From Streptomyces finlayi (GTDB taxonomy: Bacteria; Actinomycetota; Actinomycetes; Streptomycetales; Streptomycetaceae), in assembly GCF_014216315.1 (NCBI RefSeq), contig NZ_CP045702.1:5456001-5520000 (forward strand): a stretch of 64,000 bases of DNA, read 5' to 3'. The translations under genes were made by a program, and so were the position numbers. Within the stretch, counting starts at the first letter, position 1. Each line of letters begins with the position of its first letter. Of this stretch, positions 53,702 through 61,412 are shown one piece after another. The notes below the pieces were generated by a model. That model was not told where the DNA came from, searched no databases, and saw only the letters and a program-made list of their open reading frames with translations.

Positions 53702-54529
53702 ATGGCAGTACGCGGAATCCTCGGCGGCCGTAATCGGCGCACCTTCAAGACCCCCGAGCCGCACCCCTCCGGCGCCACGCCCCCGAAGCTCCCCGGGGAG
53801 CTGGTGCCCAAGCACGTGGCCGTCGTGATGGACGGCAACGGCCGCTGGGCCAAGGAGCGGGGACTCCCGCGGACCGAGGGCCACAAGGTCGGCGAGGGCG
53901 TCGTCATGGACGTCCTCAAGGGCTGTATCGAGATGGGCGTCAAGAACCTCTCGCTGTACGCCTTCTCCACGGAGAACTGGAAGCGCTCGCCGGACGAGGT
54001 GAAGTTCCTGATGAACTTCAACCGGGACGTCATCCGCCGCCGCCGCGACGAGATGGACGAGCTGGGCATCCGTATCCGCTGGGTGGGCCGGATGCCGAAG
54101 CTGTGGAAGTCCGTCGTCCAGGAGCTCCAGGTCGCCCAGGAGCAGACGAAGGACAACGACAGGATGACGCTCTACTTCTGCGTCAACTACGGCGGCCGTG
54201 CCGAGATCGCCGACGCCGCGCAGCGCATCGCCCAGGACGTCGCGGCCGGAAAGCTCGACCCGTCGAAGGTCAACGAGAAGACGTTCGCGAAGTACATCTA
54301 CTACCCGGACATGCCGGACGTCGACCTCTTCGTGCGCCCCAGTGGCGAACAGCGCACGTCCAACTACCTGATCTGGCAGAGCGCGTACGCGGAGATGGTC
54401 TTCCAGGACGTGCTGTGGCCCGACTTCGACCGCCGGGACCTGTGGCGGGCCTGTATGGAGTACGCCCAGCGCGACCGCCGCTTCGGCGGCGCCGTGGAGG
54501 CGGGCACGGCCGAGGGCCCTGCCGTCTGA
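53702..54529 (+). CDS. uppS: Isoprenyl (polyprenyl) diphosphate synthase, UppS family
   Basis: The 275-residue cis-prenyltransferase makes the polyprenyl diphosphate carrier for cell-wall synthesis. Signature motifs are HVAVVMDGNGRWAKERGLPR (catalytic Asp, about residues 38-57), YAFSTENWKRS and VDLFVRPSGEQRTSNYLIWQ (positions about 54320-54379). GAGAGAAG lies just upstream of the ATG. It is convergent with zur, with a hairpin between them. Confidence 0.94.
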   Translation: MAVRGILGGRNRRTFKTPEPHPSGATPPKLPGELVPKHVAVVMDGNGRWAKERGLPRTEGHKVGEGVVMDVLKGCIEMGVKNLSLYAFSTENWKRSPDEVKFLMNFNRDVIRRRRDEMDELGIRIRWVGRMPKLWKSVVQELQVAQEQTKDNDRMTLYFCVNYGGRAEIADAAQRIAQDVAAGKLDPSKVNEKTFAKYIYYPDMPDVDLFVRPSGEQRTSNYLIWQSAYAEMVFQDVLWPDFDRRDLWRACMEYAQRDRRFGGAVEAGTAEGPAV

Positions 54530-54574
54530 GACCGCCGCCGCGCTCCCGCCCCCTCACGTGTCGCGGGGCGGGGT

Positions 54575-54594
54575 GCGCGGGGCGTGCCCCGCGC
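54575..54594. terminator. Terminator between uppS and zur
   Basis: GCGCGGGG and CCCCGCGC form an 8-bp stem with a CGTG loop between the convergent genes. Confidence 0.6.
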
Positions 54595-54598
54595 CGGG

Positions 54599-55033
54599 TC
54601 AGCTCTTCGCGGCGGCCGCGCAGTCCGCGCAGGTGCCGAAGATCTCCACGGTGTGGGCCACGTTCACATAACCGTGCTGCGCGGCGATGGTCTCCGCCCA
54701 CTGCTCCACGGCGGGGCCTTCGACCTCGACGGCCTTGCCGCACATCCGGCACACCAGGTGGTGGTGGTGGTCACCGGTCGAGCACCGGCGGTAGACCGCC
54801 TCGCCCTCCGTGGTCCGCAGGACGTCGACCTCGCCCGCGTCGGCGAGGGACTGGAGGGTGCGGTAGACCGTGGTCAGTCCGACCGAGTCACCGCGGTGCT
54901 TGAGCATGTCGTGCAGGTCCTGGGCGCTGCGGAACTCGTCGACCTCGTCGAGCGCCGCCGCCACCGCCGCCCGCTGCCGGGTCGACCGGCCGCGTACCGG
55001 CGCTGCGTTCGTGCCACTGATCGGCGCCGTCAC
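54599..55033 (-). CDS. zur: Zinc uptake regulator Zur (Fur family)
   Basis: The 144-residue Fur-family repressor has a winged-helix N-terminal domain (RQRAAVAAALDEVDEFRSAQ, then GLTTVYRTLQSLADAGEVD, about residues 19-70). The C-terminal dimer domain has the metal-binding DHHHHLVCRMCGKAVEVEG and FGTCADC, giving the CxxC...CxxC structural zinc site. Its position as last gene behind znuA-znuC-znuB identifies it as the zinc rather than the iron or peroxide paralogue. GAGGAGG lies 5 nt before the GTG. It probably represses its own operon through the boxes at 57816-57852. Confidence 0.93.
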   Translation of the reverse strand: MTAPISGTNAAPVRGRSTRQRAAVAAALDEVDEFRSAQDLHDMLKHRGDSVGLTTVYRTLQSLADAGEVDVLRTTEGEAVYRRCSTGDHHHHLVCRMCGKAVEVEGPAVEQWAETIAAQHGYVNVAHTVEIFGTCADCAAAAKS

Positions 55034-55097
55034 AGCTGCCTCCTCGTGTCGCCCGTCATGTGTCGGGCCATTGTGCCAGCCCGCCCCGGGTCCACGG

Positions 55098-56000
55098 TCA
55101 CACCCGCACGTCGTCGGACTCCCTGGGGCCGGGCGGGAAAGGGCTCTTTCCTTCCAGGGTGCACGCCCGGTCCGCCTCGGCCGCCCGGGCCCGGCGCCGG
55201 GCCAGTGGCGCGGCCAGCACGGTGAGGGCGATGAACACGGCGATGGCCAGCAGCACGATCGTCGCGCCGGGCGGGACGTCCCGGTAGTACGAGGTCACCG
55301 TGCCGGCCAGGGTGACCGACGTACCGATGACCACGGCGAGGACGAAGGTCACCTTGAAGGACTTCGAGATCTGCTGCGCCGCGGCGACCGGTACCACCAT
55401 GAGCGCGCTGACGAGCAGCAGCCCGACGACCCGCATCGCGACGGTGACCGTCACGGCCGCCGTCACCGCGACCAGGAGGTTCAGCACCCGCACCGGCAGC
55501 CCGGTGACCCGGGCGAACTCCTCGTCCTGGCTGACCGCGAACAACTGCCGCCGCAGCCCGACCGTCACCAGGATCACGAACGCGGCCAGGACGCAGATCG
55601 CGGTGACGTCCTCCTCGGAGACCGTCGACAGCGAGCCGAAGAGGTACGACGTGAGGTTGGCGTTGGACCCGGTGTCGGAGATGTTGATCAGCAGGACACC
55701 GCCCGCCATACCGCCGTAGAAGAGCATGGCCAGCGCGATGTCGCCCCGGGTGTGCCCGTACCAGCGGATCAGTTCCATGGCGATCGCGCCCACGACGGCG
55801 ACAGCCGTGGCCATCCACACGGGGCTGGTGGAGAGCAGGAAGCCGAGGCCGACACCGGTCATCGCGATGTGCCCGATGCCGTCGCCCATCAGGGCCTGCC
55901 GGCGCTGCACCAGGAAGATGCCGATGGCCGGGGCGGTGATGCCGACGAGAACGGCGGCGATCAGGGCGCGCTGCATGAAGGCGGGTTCGAGGAATTCCAT
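55098..56000 (-). CDS. znuB: Zinc ABC transporter permease ZnuB
   Basis: The 300-residue ABC-3 family permease has about eight membrane segments. Typical stretches are LVQRRQALMGDGIGHIAMTGVGLGF (about residues 30-54), the helix ALMVVPVAAAQQISKSF and a final hydrophobic pair. The ATG lies 5 bp after the znuC stop codon. It forms the transmembrane channel of the zinc importer with ZnuC and ZnuA. The 64-bp gap to zur suggests that all four genes share a transcript. Confidence 0.93.
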   Translation of the reverse strand: MEFLEPAFMQRALIAAVLVGITAPAIGIFLVQRRQALMGDGIGHIAMTGVGLGFLLSTSPVWMATAVAVVGAIAMELIRWYGHTRGDIALAMLFYGGMAGGVLLINISDTGSNANLTSYLFGSLSTVSEEDVTAICVLAAFVILVTVGLRRQLFAVSQDEEFARVTGLPVRVLNLLVAVTAAVTVTVAMRVVGLLLVSALMVVPVAAAQQISKSFKVTFVLAVVIGTSVTLAGTVTSYYRDVPPGATIVLLAIAVFIALTVLAAPLARRRARAAEADRACTLEGKSPFPPGPRESDDVRV

Positions 56001-56005
56001 CGTGA

Positions 56006-56788
56006 TCAGCTCAGCAGTCCGGTCCGTACGGGCTCGGAAGCCGCGTGAGGGTGTACGTGGTCGTGGCCGGGCAGGGCGTGCTGGCCCAGTGCCTCGGGGG
56101 GCGGGCCGTCGTGCGTCACGCAGCCGTCGCGCAGCACGATCGCGCGGTCGATCAGTGGCTCCAGCGGGCCGAGCTCGTGCAGGACGAGCAGGACGGAGGC
56201 ACCGACCGCGACCTGCTCGCGCAGGGTGCGGGCGAGGATCTCCTGGCTGGCCAGATCGACGCCGGCCATCGGCTCGTCCATGATCAGCAGCTCGGGTTCG
56301 GCGGCGAGCGCCCGTGCGATCAGCACCCGCTGGTGCTGGCCGCCCGAGAGAGCGCTCACGGAGTCCTTGGCCCGGTCGGTGAGGCCGACGAGTTCGATGG
56401 CCCGGCCGACGGCCTCCCGGTCCGCCTTCCGGGGCAGCCGCAGCTTCGTGCGGGACAGCCGCCCCGAGGCGACGACCTCGCGGACCGTGGCGGGGACGCC
56501 ACCGGCCGCCGTCGTGCGCTGCGGTACGTAGCCGACGCGGGCCCATTGGCGGAAGCGGCGCAGCTCGGTGCCGAAGAGCTCGACGCTTCCTCCGGTCAGC
56601 GGGACCTGCCCGATGACGGAGCGCACGGCCGTGGACTTGCCCGAACCGTTGGCGCCGAGAAGGGCCACGACCTCGCCGCGGTGCACGGTGACGTCGACGC
56701 CGCGCAGCACGGGCCGCCCGCCGAGCGCGGCCGTGGCACCGCGCAGGCGGATCACGGGGTCGGGGGTGGTGTTCTCGGGCTGTGGCAT
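56006..56788 (-). CDS. znuC: Zinc ABC transporter ATP-binding protein ZnuC
   Basis: The 260-residue ABC ATPase has Walker A LLGANGSGKST (about residues 43-53), signature LSGGQHQRVLIARAL and Walker B LLIMDEPMAGVD with the H-loop in LVLHELGPL. The frame is open to a GTG at 56836 that overlaps the znuA stop codon. The ATG at 56788 has a strong GGAGGC 5 nt upstream and matches the usual family length, so I prefer it. A His-rich C-terminus (GQHALPGHDHVHPHAA) may bind zinc. Confidence 0.92.
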   Translation of the reverse strand: MPQPENTTPDPVIRLRGATAALGGRPVLRGVDVTVHRGEVVALLGANGSGKSTAVRSVIGQVPLTGGSVELFGTELRRFRQWARVGYVPQRTTAAGGVPATVREVVASGRLSRTKLRLPRKADREAVGRAIELVGLTDRAKDSVSALSGGQHQRVLIARALAAEPELLIMDEPMAGVDLASQEILARTLREQVAVGASVLLVLHELGPLEPLIDRAIVLRDGCVTHDGPPPEALGQHALPGHDHVHPHAASEPVRTGLLS

Positions 56789-56832
56789 GAACGCCTCCGA
56801 TGCTGCTGAGGACGGAACGGGTGTCACGTCGG

Positions 56833-57816
56833 TCACTTCGCGCCGAGTGCCTTCTGCAGCGCGGCGAGGTTGGACTCCATGACCTCGACGTAGTCAGCGC
56901 CCTCGGACTGCTCGGTGATTCCCTCCAGCGGGTCCAGGACGTCCGTCTTCAGGCCGGTGTCCTCGGCGACCGTCTTCGCGGTCTTGTCGCTGGCGAGCGT
57001 CTCGAAGAACACGGTGGTGGCCTTGTTCTCCTTGGCGACCGTGTGGATCTCCTTGATCCGGGCCGGGCTGGGCTCGGCCTCGGGGTCGATACCGGCGATG
57101 CCCTCCTGGGTCAGACCGTAGCGCTCGGCGAGGTATCCGAAGGCGGAGTGCGTGGTGATGAACGTCTTCGTCGTGGTGCTCCGCAGGCCCGTCTCGAAGG
57201 CGGTGTTCAGCGCGCCCAGCTTCTTGACCAGGGCGTCCGCGTTCTTGGCGTAGTCCGCGGCGTTGTCCGGATCTGCCTTCTCCAGGGACTTGCCGACACC
57301 CTTGGCGACCTCGGCGTACTTCACGGGGTCCAGCCAGATGTGGGGGTCGGCGCCGGCCTCGCCCTCGTGCTCGTCCTCGTGGCCCTCCTCCGCGTGCTCC
57401 TCCTCGTGCCCGTGCTCGTCGCCACCGGCCTCGGAGCCGTGCTTCTCCAGCGCGGTGAGCGTCGCGGCGTCGACCGTGTTCTTCACCCCGGCCTGGGTGA
57501 CGGCGTCGTCGACGGCGGGCTGGATGCCCTTGAGGTAGAGGATGTAGTCCGCGTCGCCGAGACCGCCGATCTGCCGCGGGGTGAGTTCCAGGTCGTGCGG
57601 CTCGACACCCGGCTCGGTGAGGGTCTCGACGGAGACGTGGTCCCCGCCTATCTCCTCGGCCAGGAACTGCATCGGGTAGAAGGACGTGACCACGTTCAGC
57701 TTGTCGCCGTTCTCGCGGTCGGCGGCGTCGGACGTGGAGCAGGCGGAGAGGCCGGAGAGGCCGAGGGCGACTGCTCCGGCGACGGCGGCGGTGGGTATCA
57801 GGCGACGTACGTTCAT
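56833..57816 (-). CDS. znuA: Zinc ABC transporter substrate-binding lipoprotein ZnuA
   Basis: The 327-residue cluster A-I binding protein has a lipoprotein signal peptide with lipobox LSAC (Cys about 26). Zinc ligands are visible in EPHDLELTP (His), THSAFGYLAERYG (His) and VFFETLASDKTA (family Glu), with a late Asp near LKTDVLDPLEG. A His/Glu-rich loop (HGHEEEHAEEGHEDEHEGEA, about residues 126-145) precedes DPHIWLDP, as is typical for zinc-specific members. The start is ambiguous among ATGs at 57816 and 57825; both lie within the promoter/Zur region, so the mRNA is probably leaderless or nearly so. Confidence 0.93.
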   Translation of the reverse strand: MNVRRLIPTAAVAGAVALGLSGLSACSTSDAADRENGDKLNVVTSFYPMQFLAEEIGGDHVSVETLTEPGVEPHDLELTPRQIGGLGDADYILYLKGIQPAVDDAVTQAGVKNTVDAATLTALEKHGSEAGGDEHGHEEEHAEEGHEDEHEGEAGADPHIWLDPVKYAEVAKGVGKSLEKADPDNAADYAKNADALVKKLGALNTAFETGLRSTTTKTFITTHSAFGYLAERYGLTQEGIAGIDPEAEPSPARIKEIHTVAKENKATTVFFETLASDKTAKTVAEDTGLKTDVLDPLEGITEQSEGADYVEVMESNLAALQKALGAK

Positions 57817-57830
57817 GACAGTCATTTTCA
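57816..57830. promoter_or_regulatory. Zur box 1 (overlaps the znuA start)
   Basis: On the minus strand TGAAAATGACTGTCA is a 15-bp 7-1-7 sequence close to the Streptomyces Zur box TGAAAATGATTTTCA. Confidence 0.75.
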
Positions 57831-57837
57831 ACAATTA

Positions 57838-57852
57838 TGGAAACGATTGTCA
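57838..57852. promoter_or_regulatory. Zur box 2 and -35 region of the znu operon
   Basis: On the minus strand TGACAATCGTTTCCA is a second 7-1-7 Zur-type box, 7 bp from the first. It overlaps a TTGACA hexamer that is 18 bp upstream of GAAAAT, a possible -10. Two boxes on the promoter fit tight zinc-dependent repression. Confidence 0.75.
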
Positions 57853-58039
57853 ACAAGACAGATGAGATGCTCACCACGCAGGGGACAGATCGCCCGGCGC
57901 CCCCACCGATTTGATCCAAGGGGTGCGCCCGCCGGTAATCTGAGTCATTCGCCCGCCCGTCTCCCGACCACCGCCCCCCACCGAGGCGCTCAGCGCCGCC
58001 CCTGTCCAATTATTTCGCCGTCGCAATGAAGAGAGCACC

Positions 58040-59422
58040 GTGGCCGCCGACAAGATCGACACCATCGTCAGCCTGAGCAAGCGCCGTGGCTTCGTCTACC
58101 CCTGCAGTGAGATCTACGGTGGCTCGAAGGCCGCCTGGGACTACGGGCCGCTGGGTGTCGAACTCAAGGAGAACATCAAGCGTCAGTGGTGGCGCTCCAT
58201 GGTCACCGCGCGCGAGGACATCGTCGGTCTCGACTCGTCGGTGATCCTGGCCTCCGAGGTCTGGGAGGCGTCCGGTCACCTGGCGACCTTCTCCGACCCG
58301 CTGACCGAGTGCACCTCCTGTCACAAGCGTTACCGCGCGGACCACCTGGAGGAGGGCTACGAGGCCAAGCACGGCCGCCCGCCCGCCGACGGTCTCGCCG
58401 ACATCAACTGCCCGAACTGCGGCAACAAGGGCCAGTTCACCGAGCCCAAGCAGTTCTCCGGCATGCTGCAGACGCACCTCGGCCCGACCCAGGACGCCGG
58501 TTCGGCCGCGTACCTCCGTCCTGAGACCGCCCAGGGCATCTTCACCAACTTCGCCCAGGTGCTGCAGACTTCGCGCAAGAAGCCGCCGTTCGGCATCGCG
58601 CAGATCGGCAAGTCCTTCCGGAACGAGATCACTCCGGGCAACTTCATCTTCCGCACGCGTGAGTTCGAGCAGATGGAGATGGAGTTCTTCGTCAAGCCGG
58701 GCGAGGACGAGGAGTGGCAGCAGTACTGGATGGACCAGCGCTGGGCCTGGTACACGGGTCTCGGCCTGCGCGAGGAGAACATGCGCTGGTTCGACCACCC
58801 CAAGGACAAGCTGTCGCACTACTCGAAGCGCACCGCCGACATCGAGTACCGCTTCAACTTCGGCGGCAACGAGTACTCCGAGCTCGAAGGTGTGGCCAAC
58901 CGCACCGACTTCGACCTCAAGGCGCACTCCAAGGCCTCGGGCCAGGACCTGATGTTCTTCGACCAGGAGGCCGGCGAGCGCTGGACTCCGTACGTCATCG
59001 AGCCGGCGGCCGGTGTCAACCGCGCCATGCTGGCCTTCATGCTCGACGCGTACATCGAGGACGAGGCCCCCAACGCCAAGGGCGTCATGGAGAAGCGCAC
59101 CGTGATGCGCCTCGACCCGCGCCTGGCGCCGGTCAAGGTCGCGGTGCTGCCGCTGTCCCGCAACCCGCAGCTGTCGCCGAAGGCCAAGGGCCTCGCGGCC
59201 GACCTGCGCCAGAACTGGAACATCGAGTTCGACGACGCGGGCGCCATCGGCCGCCGTTACCGCCGTCAGGACGAGATCGGCACGCCGTTCTGCGTCACCG
59301 TCGACTTCGACACCCTCGACGACGACGCGGTGACCGTGCGCGAGCGCGACACCATGAAGCAGGAGCGCGTCTCCCTGGACCAGATCCAGGCGTACCTGGG
59401 TGCGCGGCTGCTCGGCTGCTGA
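58040..59422 (+). CDS. glyS: Glycyl-tRNA synthetase (dimeric type)
   Basis: The 460-residue class IIa synthetase begins with VSLSKRRGFVYPCSEIYGGS. It has a zinc-like CTSCHKRY...CPNCGNKG insertion (about residues 93-133), class II motif 2 in GKSFRNEITPGNFIFRTREFEQME (positions about 58610-58680) and motif 3 in EPAAGVNRAML. The C-terminal anticodon-binding domain ends with RVSLDQIQAYLGARLL. It is the single-chain alpha2 form. No T-box or leader peptide is visible in the 187 bp upstream. Confidence 0.96.
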   Translation: MAADKIDTIVSLSKRRGFVYPCSEIYGGSKAAWDYGPLGVELKENIKRQWWRSMVTAREDIVGLDSSVILASEVWEASGHLATFSDPLTECTSCHKRYRADHLEEGYEAKHGRPPADGLADINCPNCGNKGQFTEPKQFSGMLQTHLGPTQDAGSAAYLRPETAQGIFTNFAQVLQTSRKKPPFGIAQIGKSFRNEITPGNFIFRTREFEQMEMEFFVKPGEDEEWQQYWMDQRWAWYTGLGLREENMRWFDHPKDKLSHYSKRTADIEYRFNFGGNEYSELEGVANRTDFDLKAHSKASGQDLMFFDQEAGERWTPYVIEPAAGVNRAMLAFMLDAYIEDEAPNAKGVMEKRTVMRLDPRLAPVKVAVLPLSRNPQLSPKAKGLAADLRQNWNIEFDDAGAIGRRYRRQDEIGTPFCVTVDFDTLDDDAVTVRERDTMKQERVSLDQIQAYLGARLLGC

Positions 59423-59466
59423 CCTTCCGTACGGCGCTTCGTACGGCATTTCGCACGTATGGGCGG

Positions 59467-59506
59467 GCGAAGCCCCTGGTTCCTTGGACGGGACCGGGGG
59501 CTTCGC
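59467..59506 (+). terminator. glyS terminator
   Basis: GCGAAGCCCCTGGTTCC (59467-59483) and GGACCGGGGGCTTCGC (59491-59506) form a long stem with one bulge and a 7-nt loop. Confidence 0.75.
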
Positions 59507-59541
59507 TGCACACTGGGCGCACCCGTCCACAGGAGGCCACG

Positions 59542-59745
59542 ATGCCGTCCATGACCACCAGCAAGGTCAGCAGATGGGACGGCCACGGCCGTGAACACAT
59601 AGTCCACGTCAGCAAGTCGGGGATGCAGCGTCAGTTGAGCTGCGAGACCTGCGGCTGGCGCAAGGGCGCGCAGTTCCTGCCGTGGCTCAAGGCCCAGGAA
59701 CACCTGGCCGAGGCCCACCAGGCGACCGTGGACCCGACCGCCTGA
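59542..59745 (+). CDS. Small zinc-ribbon-like conserved protein
   Basis: The 67-residue protein contains CETCGWRKGAQFLPWLKAQEHLAEAH, a CxxC followed by HxxxxH-type spacing (about residues 34-59), which resembles a mini zinc finger. The N-terminal part VSRWDGHGREHIVHVSKSG has beta character. AGGAGG lies 5 nt before the ATG. It follows the glyS terminator, so it has its own promoter. I do not recognise a named family. Confidence 0.7.
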   Translation: MPSMTTSKVSRWDGHGREHIVHVSKSGMQRQLSCETCGWRKGAQFLPWLKAQEHLAEAHQATVDPTA

Positions 59746-59776
59746 AAAGTGGGTGCCGGGTCCACCGGAGCCGGGG

Positions 59777-59782
59777 TACCGT
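59777..59782 (+). promoter_or_regulatory. -10 element of the MSSFFQIYE leader transcript
   Basis: TACCGT lies exactly 6 nt before the ATG of the nine-codon ORF. Confidence 0.5.
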
Positions 59783-59788
59783 TTCGGC

Positions 59789-59818
59789 ATGTCTTCGTTC
59801 TTCCAGATCTACGAGTGA
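59789..59818 (+). CDS. Nine-residue leader ORF (MSSFFQIYE)
   Basis: A 10-codon ORF starts 6 nt after a TACCGT box, so it would be translated leaderlessly. It ends 87 nt before the start of the DUF6243-type gene. The intervening RNA can form an ATCGG...CCGAT hairpin (about 59851-59868). The layout resembles the amino-acid leader peptides before leuS and leuA in this window, but the codons (Phe-Phe-Gln-Ile-Tyr) do not point to one amino acid. Confidence 0.45.
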   Translation: MSSFFQIYE

Positions 59819-59905
59819 GAGCGCGGCGGGACTCGCGACCCGTCGCCCATCGGATCGACAGCCGATCACCGCAACCTCACTTCTCACCACGAATGGGAGA
59901 ACCCC

Positions 59906-60133
59906 GTGGCAAAAAGCCGTAACAACCTCCTCGGTGTGGGCGGACAGCGCAAGAAGCTGACCCGCGCCGAAAAGCAGACCGCAGGCCCCTCGCGCAACGC
60001 CGACCGCCAGACCGCCGAGGAGAAGAAGCAGGAGCTGGTGCGCAGGATGCGTGAGCGCGCCGAGTCCTCCGCCACCTCCACGGACGGCTCCACGGACGGC
60101 TCCGCGGACCAGGACGCCCCGGCCCGGAGCTGA
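59906..60133 (+). CDS. DUF6243-type small protein
   Basis: The 75-residue, highly charged protein begins VAKSRNNLLGVGGQRKKLTRAEKQ and continues with a helical EEKKQELVRRMRERAE segment and a Ser/Thr/Asp-rich tail. The MAKSRNNLLGVGGQRKK start is, as I recall, a hallmark of this small Streptomyces family; function is unknown. GGGAGA lies 5 nt before the GTG. It may be under the control of the upstream leader ORF. The basic N-terminus suggests nucleic-acid binding, which is a guess. Confidence 0.7.
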   Translation: MAKSRNNLLGVGGQRKKLTRAEKQTAGPSRNADRQTAEEKKQELVRRMRERAESSATSTDGSTDGSADQDAPARS

Positions 60134-60251
60134 CGTCCTCGCCTCACCCGTACGACCGTGGGCCCGGATCACCTCGTGTGATCCGGGCCCACACCCGTAT
60201 GCGCGGCCCTGCCTCCCGCCCCGGCCGCCCTCCGTCACTCCGGCGGTACGC

Positions 60252-60257
60252 GACAAT
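60252..60257 (+). promoter_or_regulatory. -10 element of dusB (leaderless)
   Basis: GACAAT lies 6 nt before the ATG at 60264. Confidence 0.45.
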
Positions 60258-60263
60258 GGGGCA

Positions 60264-61412
60264 ATGACCACGCTCGCCCCCGCGCTCCCGCTGCTCCGGA
60301 TCGGCCCGCACACCGTGCAGCCGCCCGTGGTGCTCGCCCCCATGGCCGGCATCACCAACGCCCCCTTCCGCACCCTGTGCCGGGAGTTCTCGGGGGGCAA
60401 GGGGCTGTTCGTCAGCGAGATGATCACGACGCGGGCGCTGGTCGAGCGCAACGAGAAGACCATGCAGCTCGTCCACTTCGACGCGAGCGAGACCCCGCGC
60501 TCCATCCAGCTGTACGGAGTGGACCCGGTCACCGTCGGCAAGGCGGTCCGCATGATCGTCGACGAGAACCTCGCCGACCACATCGACCTGAACTTCGGCT
60601 GCCCGGTCCCCAAGGTCACCCGCAAGGGCGGCGGCTCCGCGCTCCCTTACAAGCGGCCACTGCTGCGCGCGATCCTCAACCAGGCGGTCTCCAACGCCGG
60701 GGACATCCCGGTGACGATCAAGATGCGCAAGGGGATCGACGACGACCACATCACATTCCTGGACGCGGGCCGGATCGCCGTCGAGGAGGGCGTGACGGCC
60801 GTCGCCCTGCACGGCAGGACCGCGGCCCAGCACTACGGCGGCACCGCCGACTGGGACGCCATCGCCCGCCTCAAGGAGCACGTCCCGGAGATCCCCGTCC
60901 TCGGCAACGGCGACATCTGGTGCGCGGACGACGCCCTGCGGATGATGCGTGAGACCGGCTGTGACGGCGTGGTGGTCGGCCGGGGCTGCCTGGGCCGCCC
61001 CTGGCTCTTCGGCGACCTCGTGAGCGCCTTCGAGGGCACGGAGACGCGACGGGCGCCCGGCCTCCGTGAGGTCGCGGACGTGATGGTGCGGCACGCGACG
61101 CTGTTGGGGGAGTGGATCGGCGACGAGACCCGTGGCGTGATCGACTTCCGTAAGCACGTGGCCTGGTACCTCAAGGGCTTCGCGGTGGGCTCCGAGATGC
61201 GCAGGAAGCTCGCCGTCACCTCGTCGCTGGAGGAGCTCGCCGGCCAGCTGCACGAACTCGACCTGGACCAGCCGTGGCCGGACGGTGCGGACGGGCCGCG
61301 TGGGCGTACCTCGGGTAACAACCGGGTCGTACTGCCGGACGGCTGGCTGAAGGACCCCTACGACTGCGCCGGAGTGAGCGCGGACGCGGAGCTCGACACC
61401 TCGGGCGGCTGA
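60264..61412 (+). CDS. dusB: tRNA-dihydrouridine synthase (DusB type)
   Basis: The 382-residue FMN enzyme reduces uridines in tRNA to dihydrouridine. The barrel opens with VLAPMAGITNAPFRTLCREF (about residues 23-42). The catalytic Cys is in DLNFGCPVPKVTRKGGGSAL (about 110-129), and FMN-phosphate contacts are in LGNGDIWCADDAL and GVVVGRGCLGRPWLF. The assignment to DusB rather than other Dus types rests on overall similarity to actinobacterial entries I recall. It has its own leaderless promoter. Confidence 0.93.
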   Translation: MTTLAPALPLLRIGPHTVQPPVVLAPMAGITNAPFRTLCREFSGGKGLFVSEMITTRALVERNEKTMQLVHFDASETPRSIQLYGVDPVTVGKAVRMIVDENLADHIDLNFGCPVPKVTRKGGGSALPYKRPLLRAILNQAVSNAGDIPVTIKMRKGIDDDHITFLDAGRIAVEEGVTAVALHGRTAAQHYGGTADWDAIARLKEHVPEIPVLGNGDIWCADDALRMMRETGCDGVVVGRGCLGRPWLFGDLVSAFEGTETRRAPGLREVADVMVRHATLLGEWIGDETRGVIDFRKHVAWYLKGFAVGSEMRRKLAVTSSLEELAGQLHELDLDQPWPDGADGPRGRTSGNNRVVLPDGWLKDPYDCAGVSADAELDTSGG

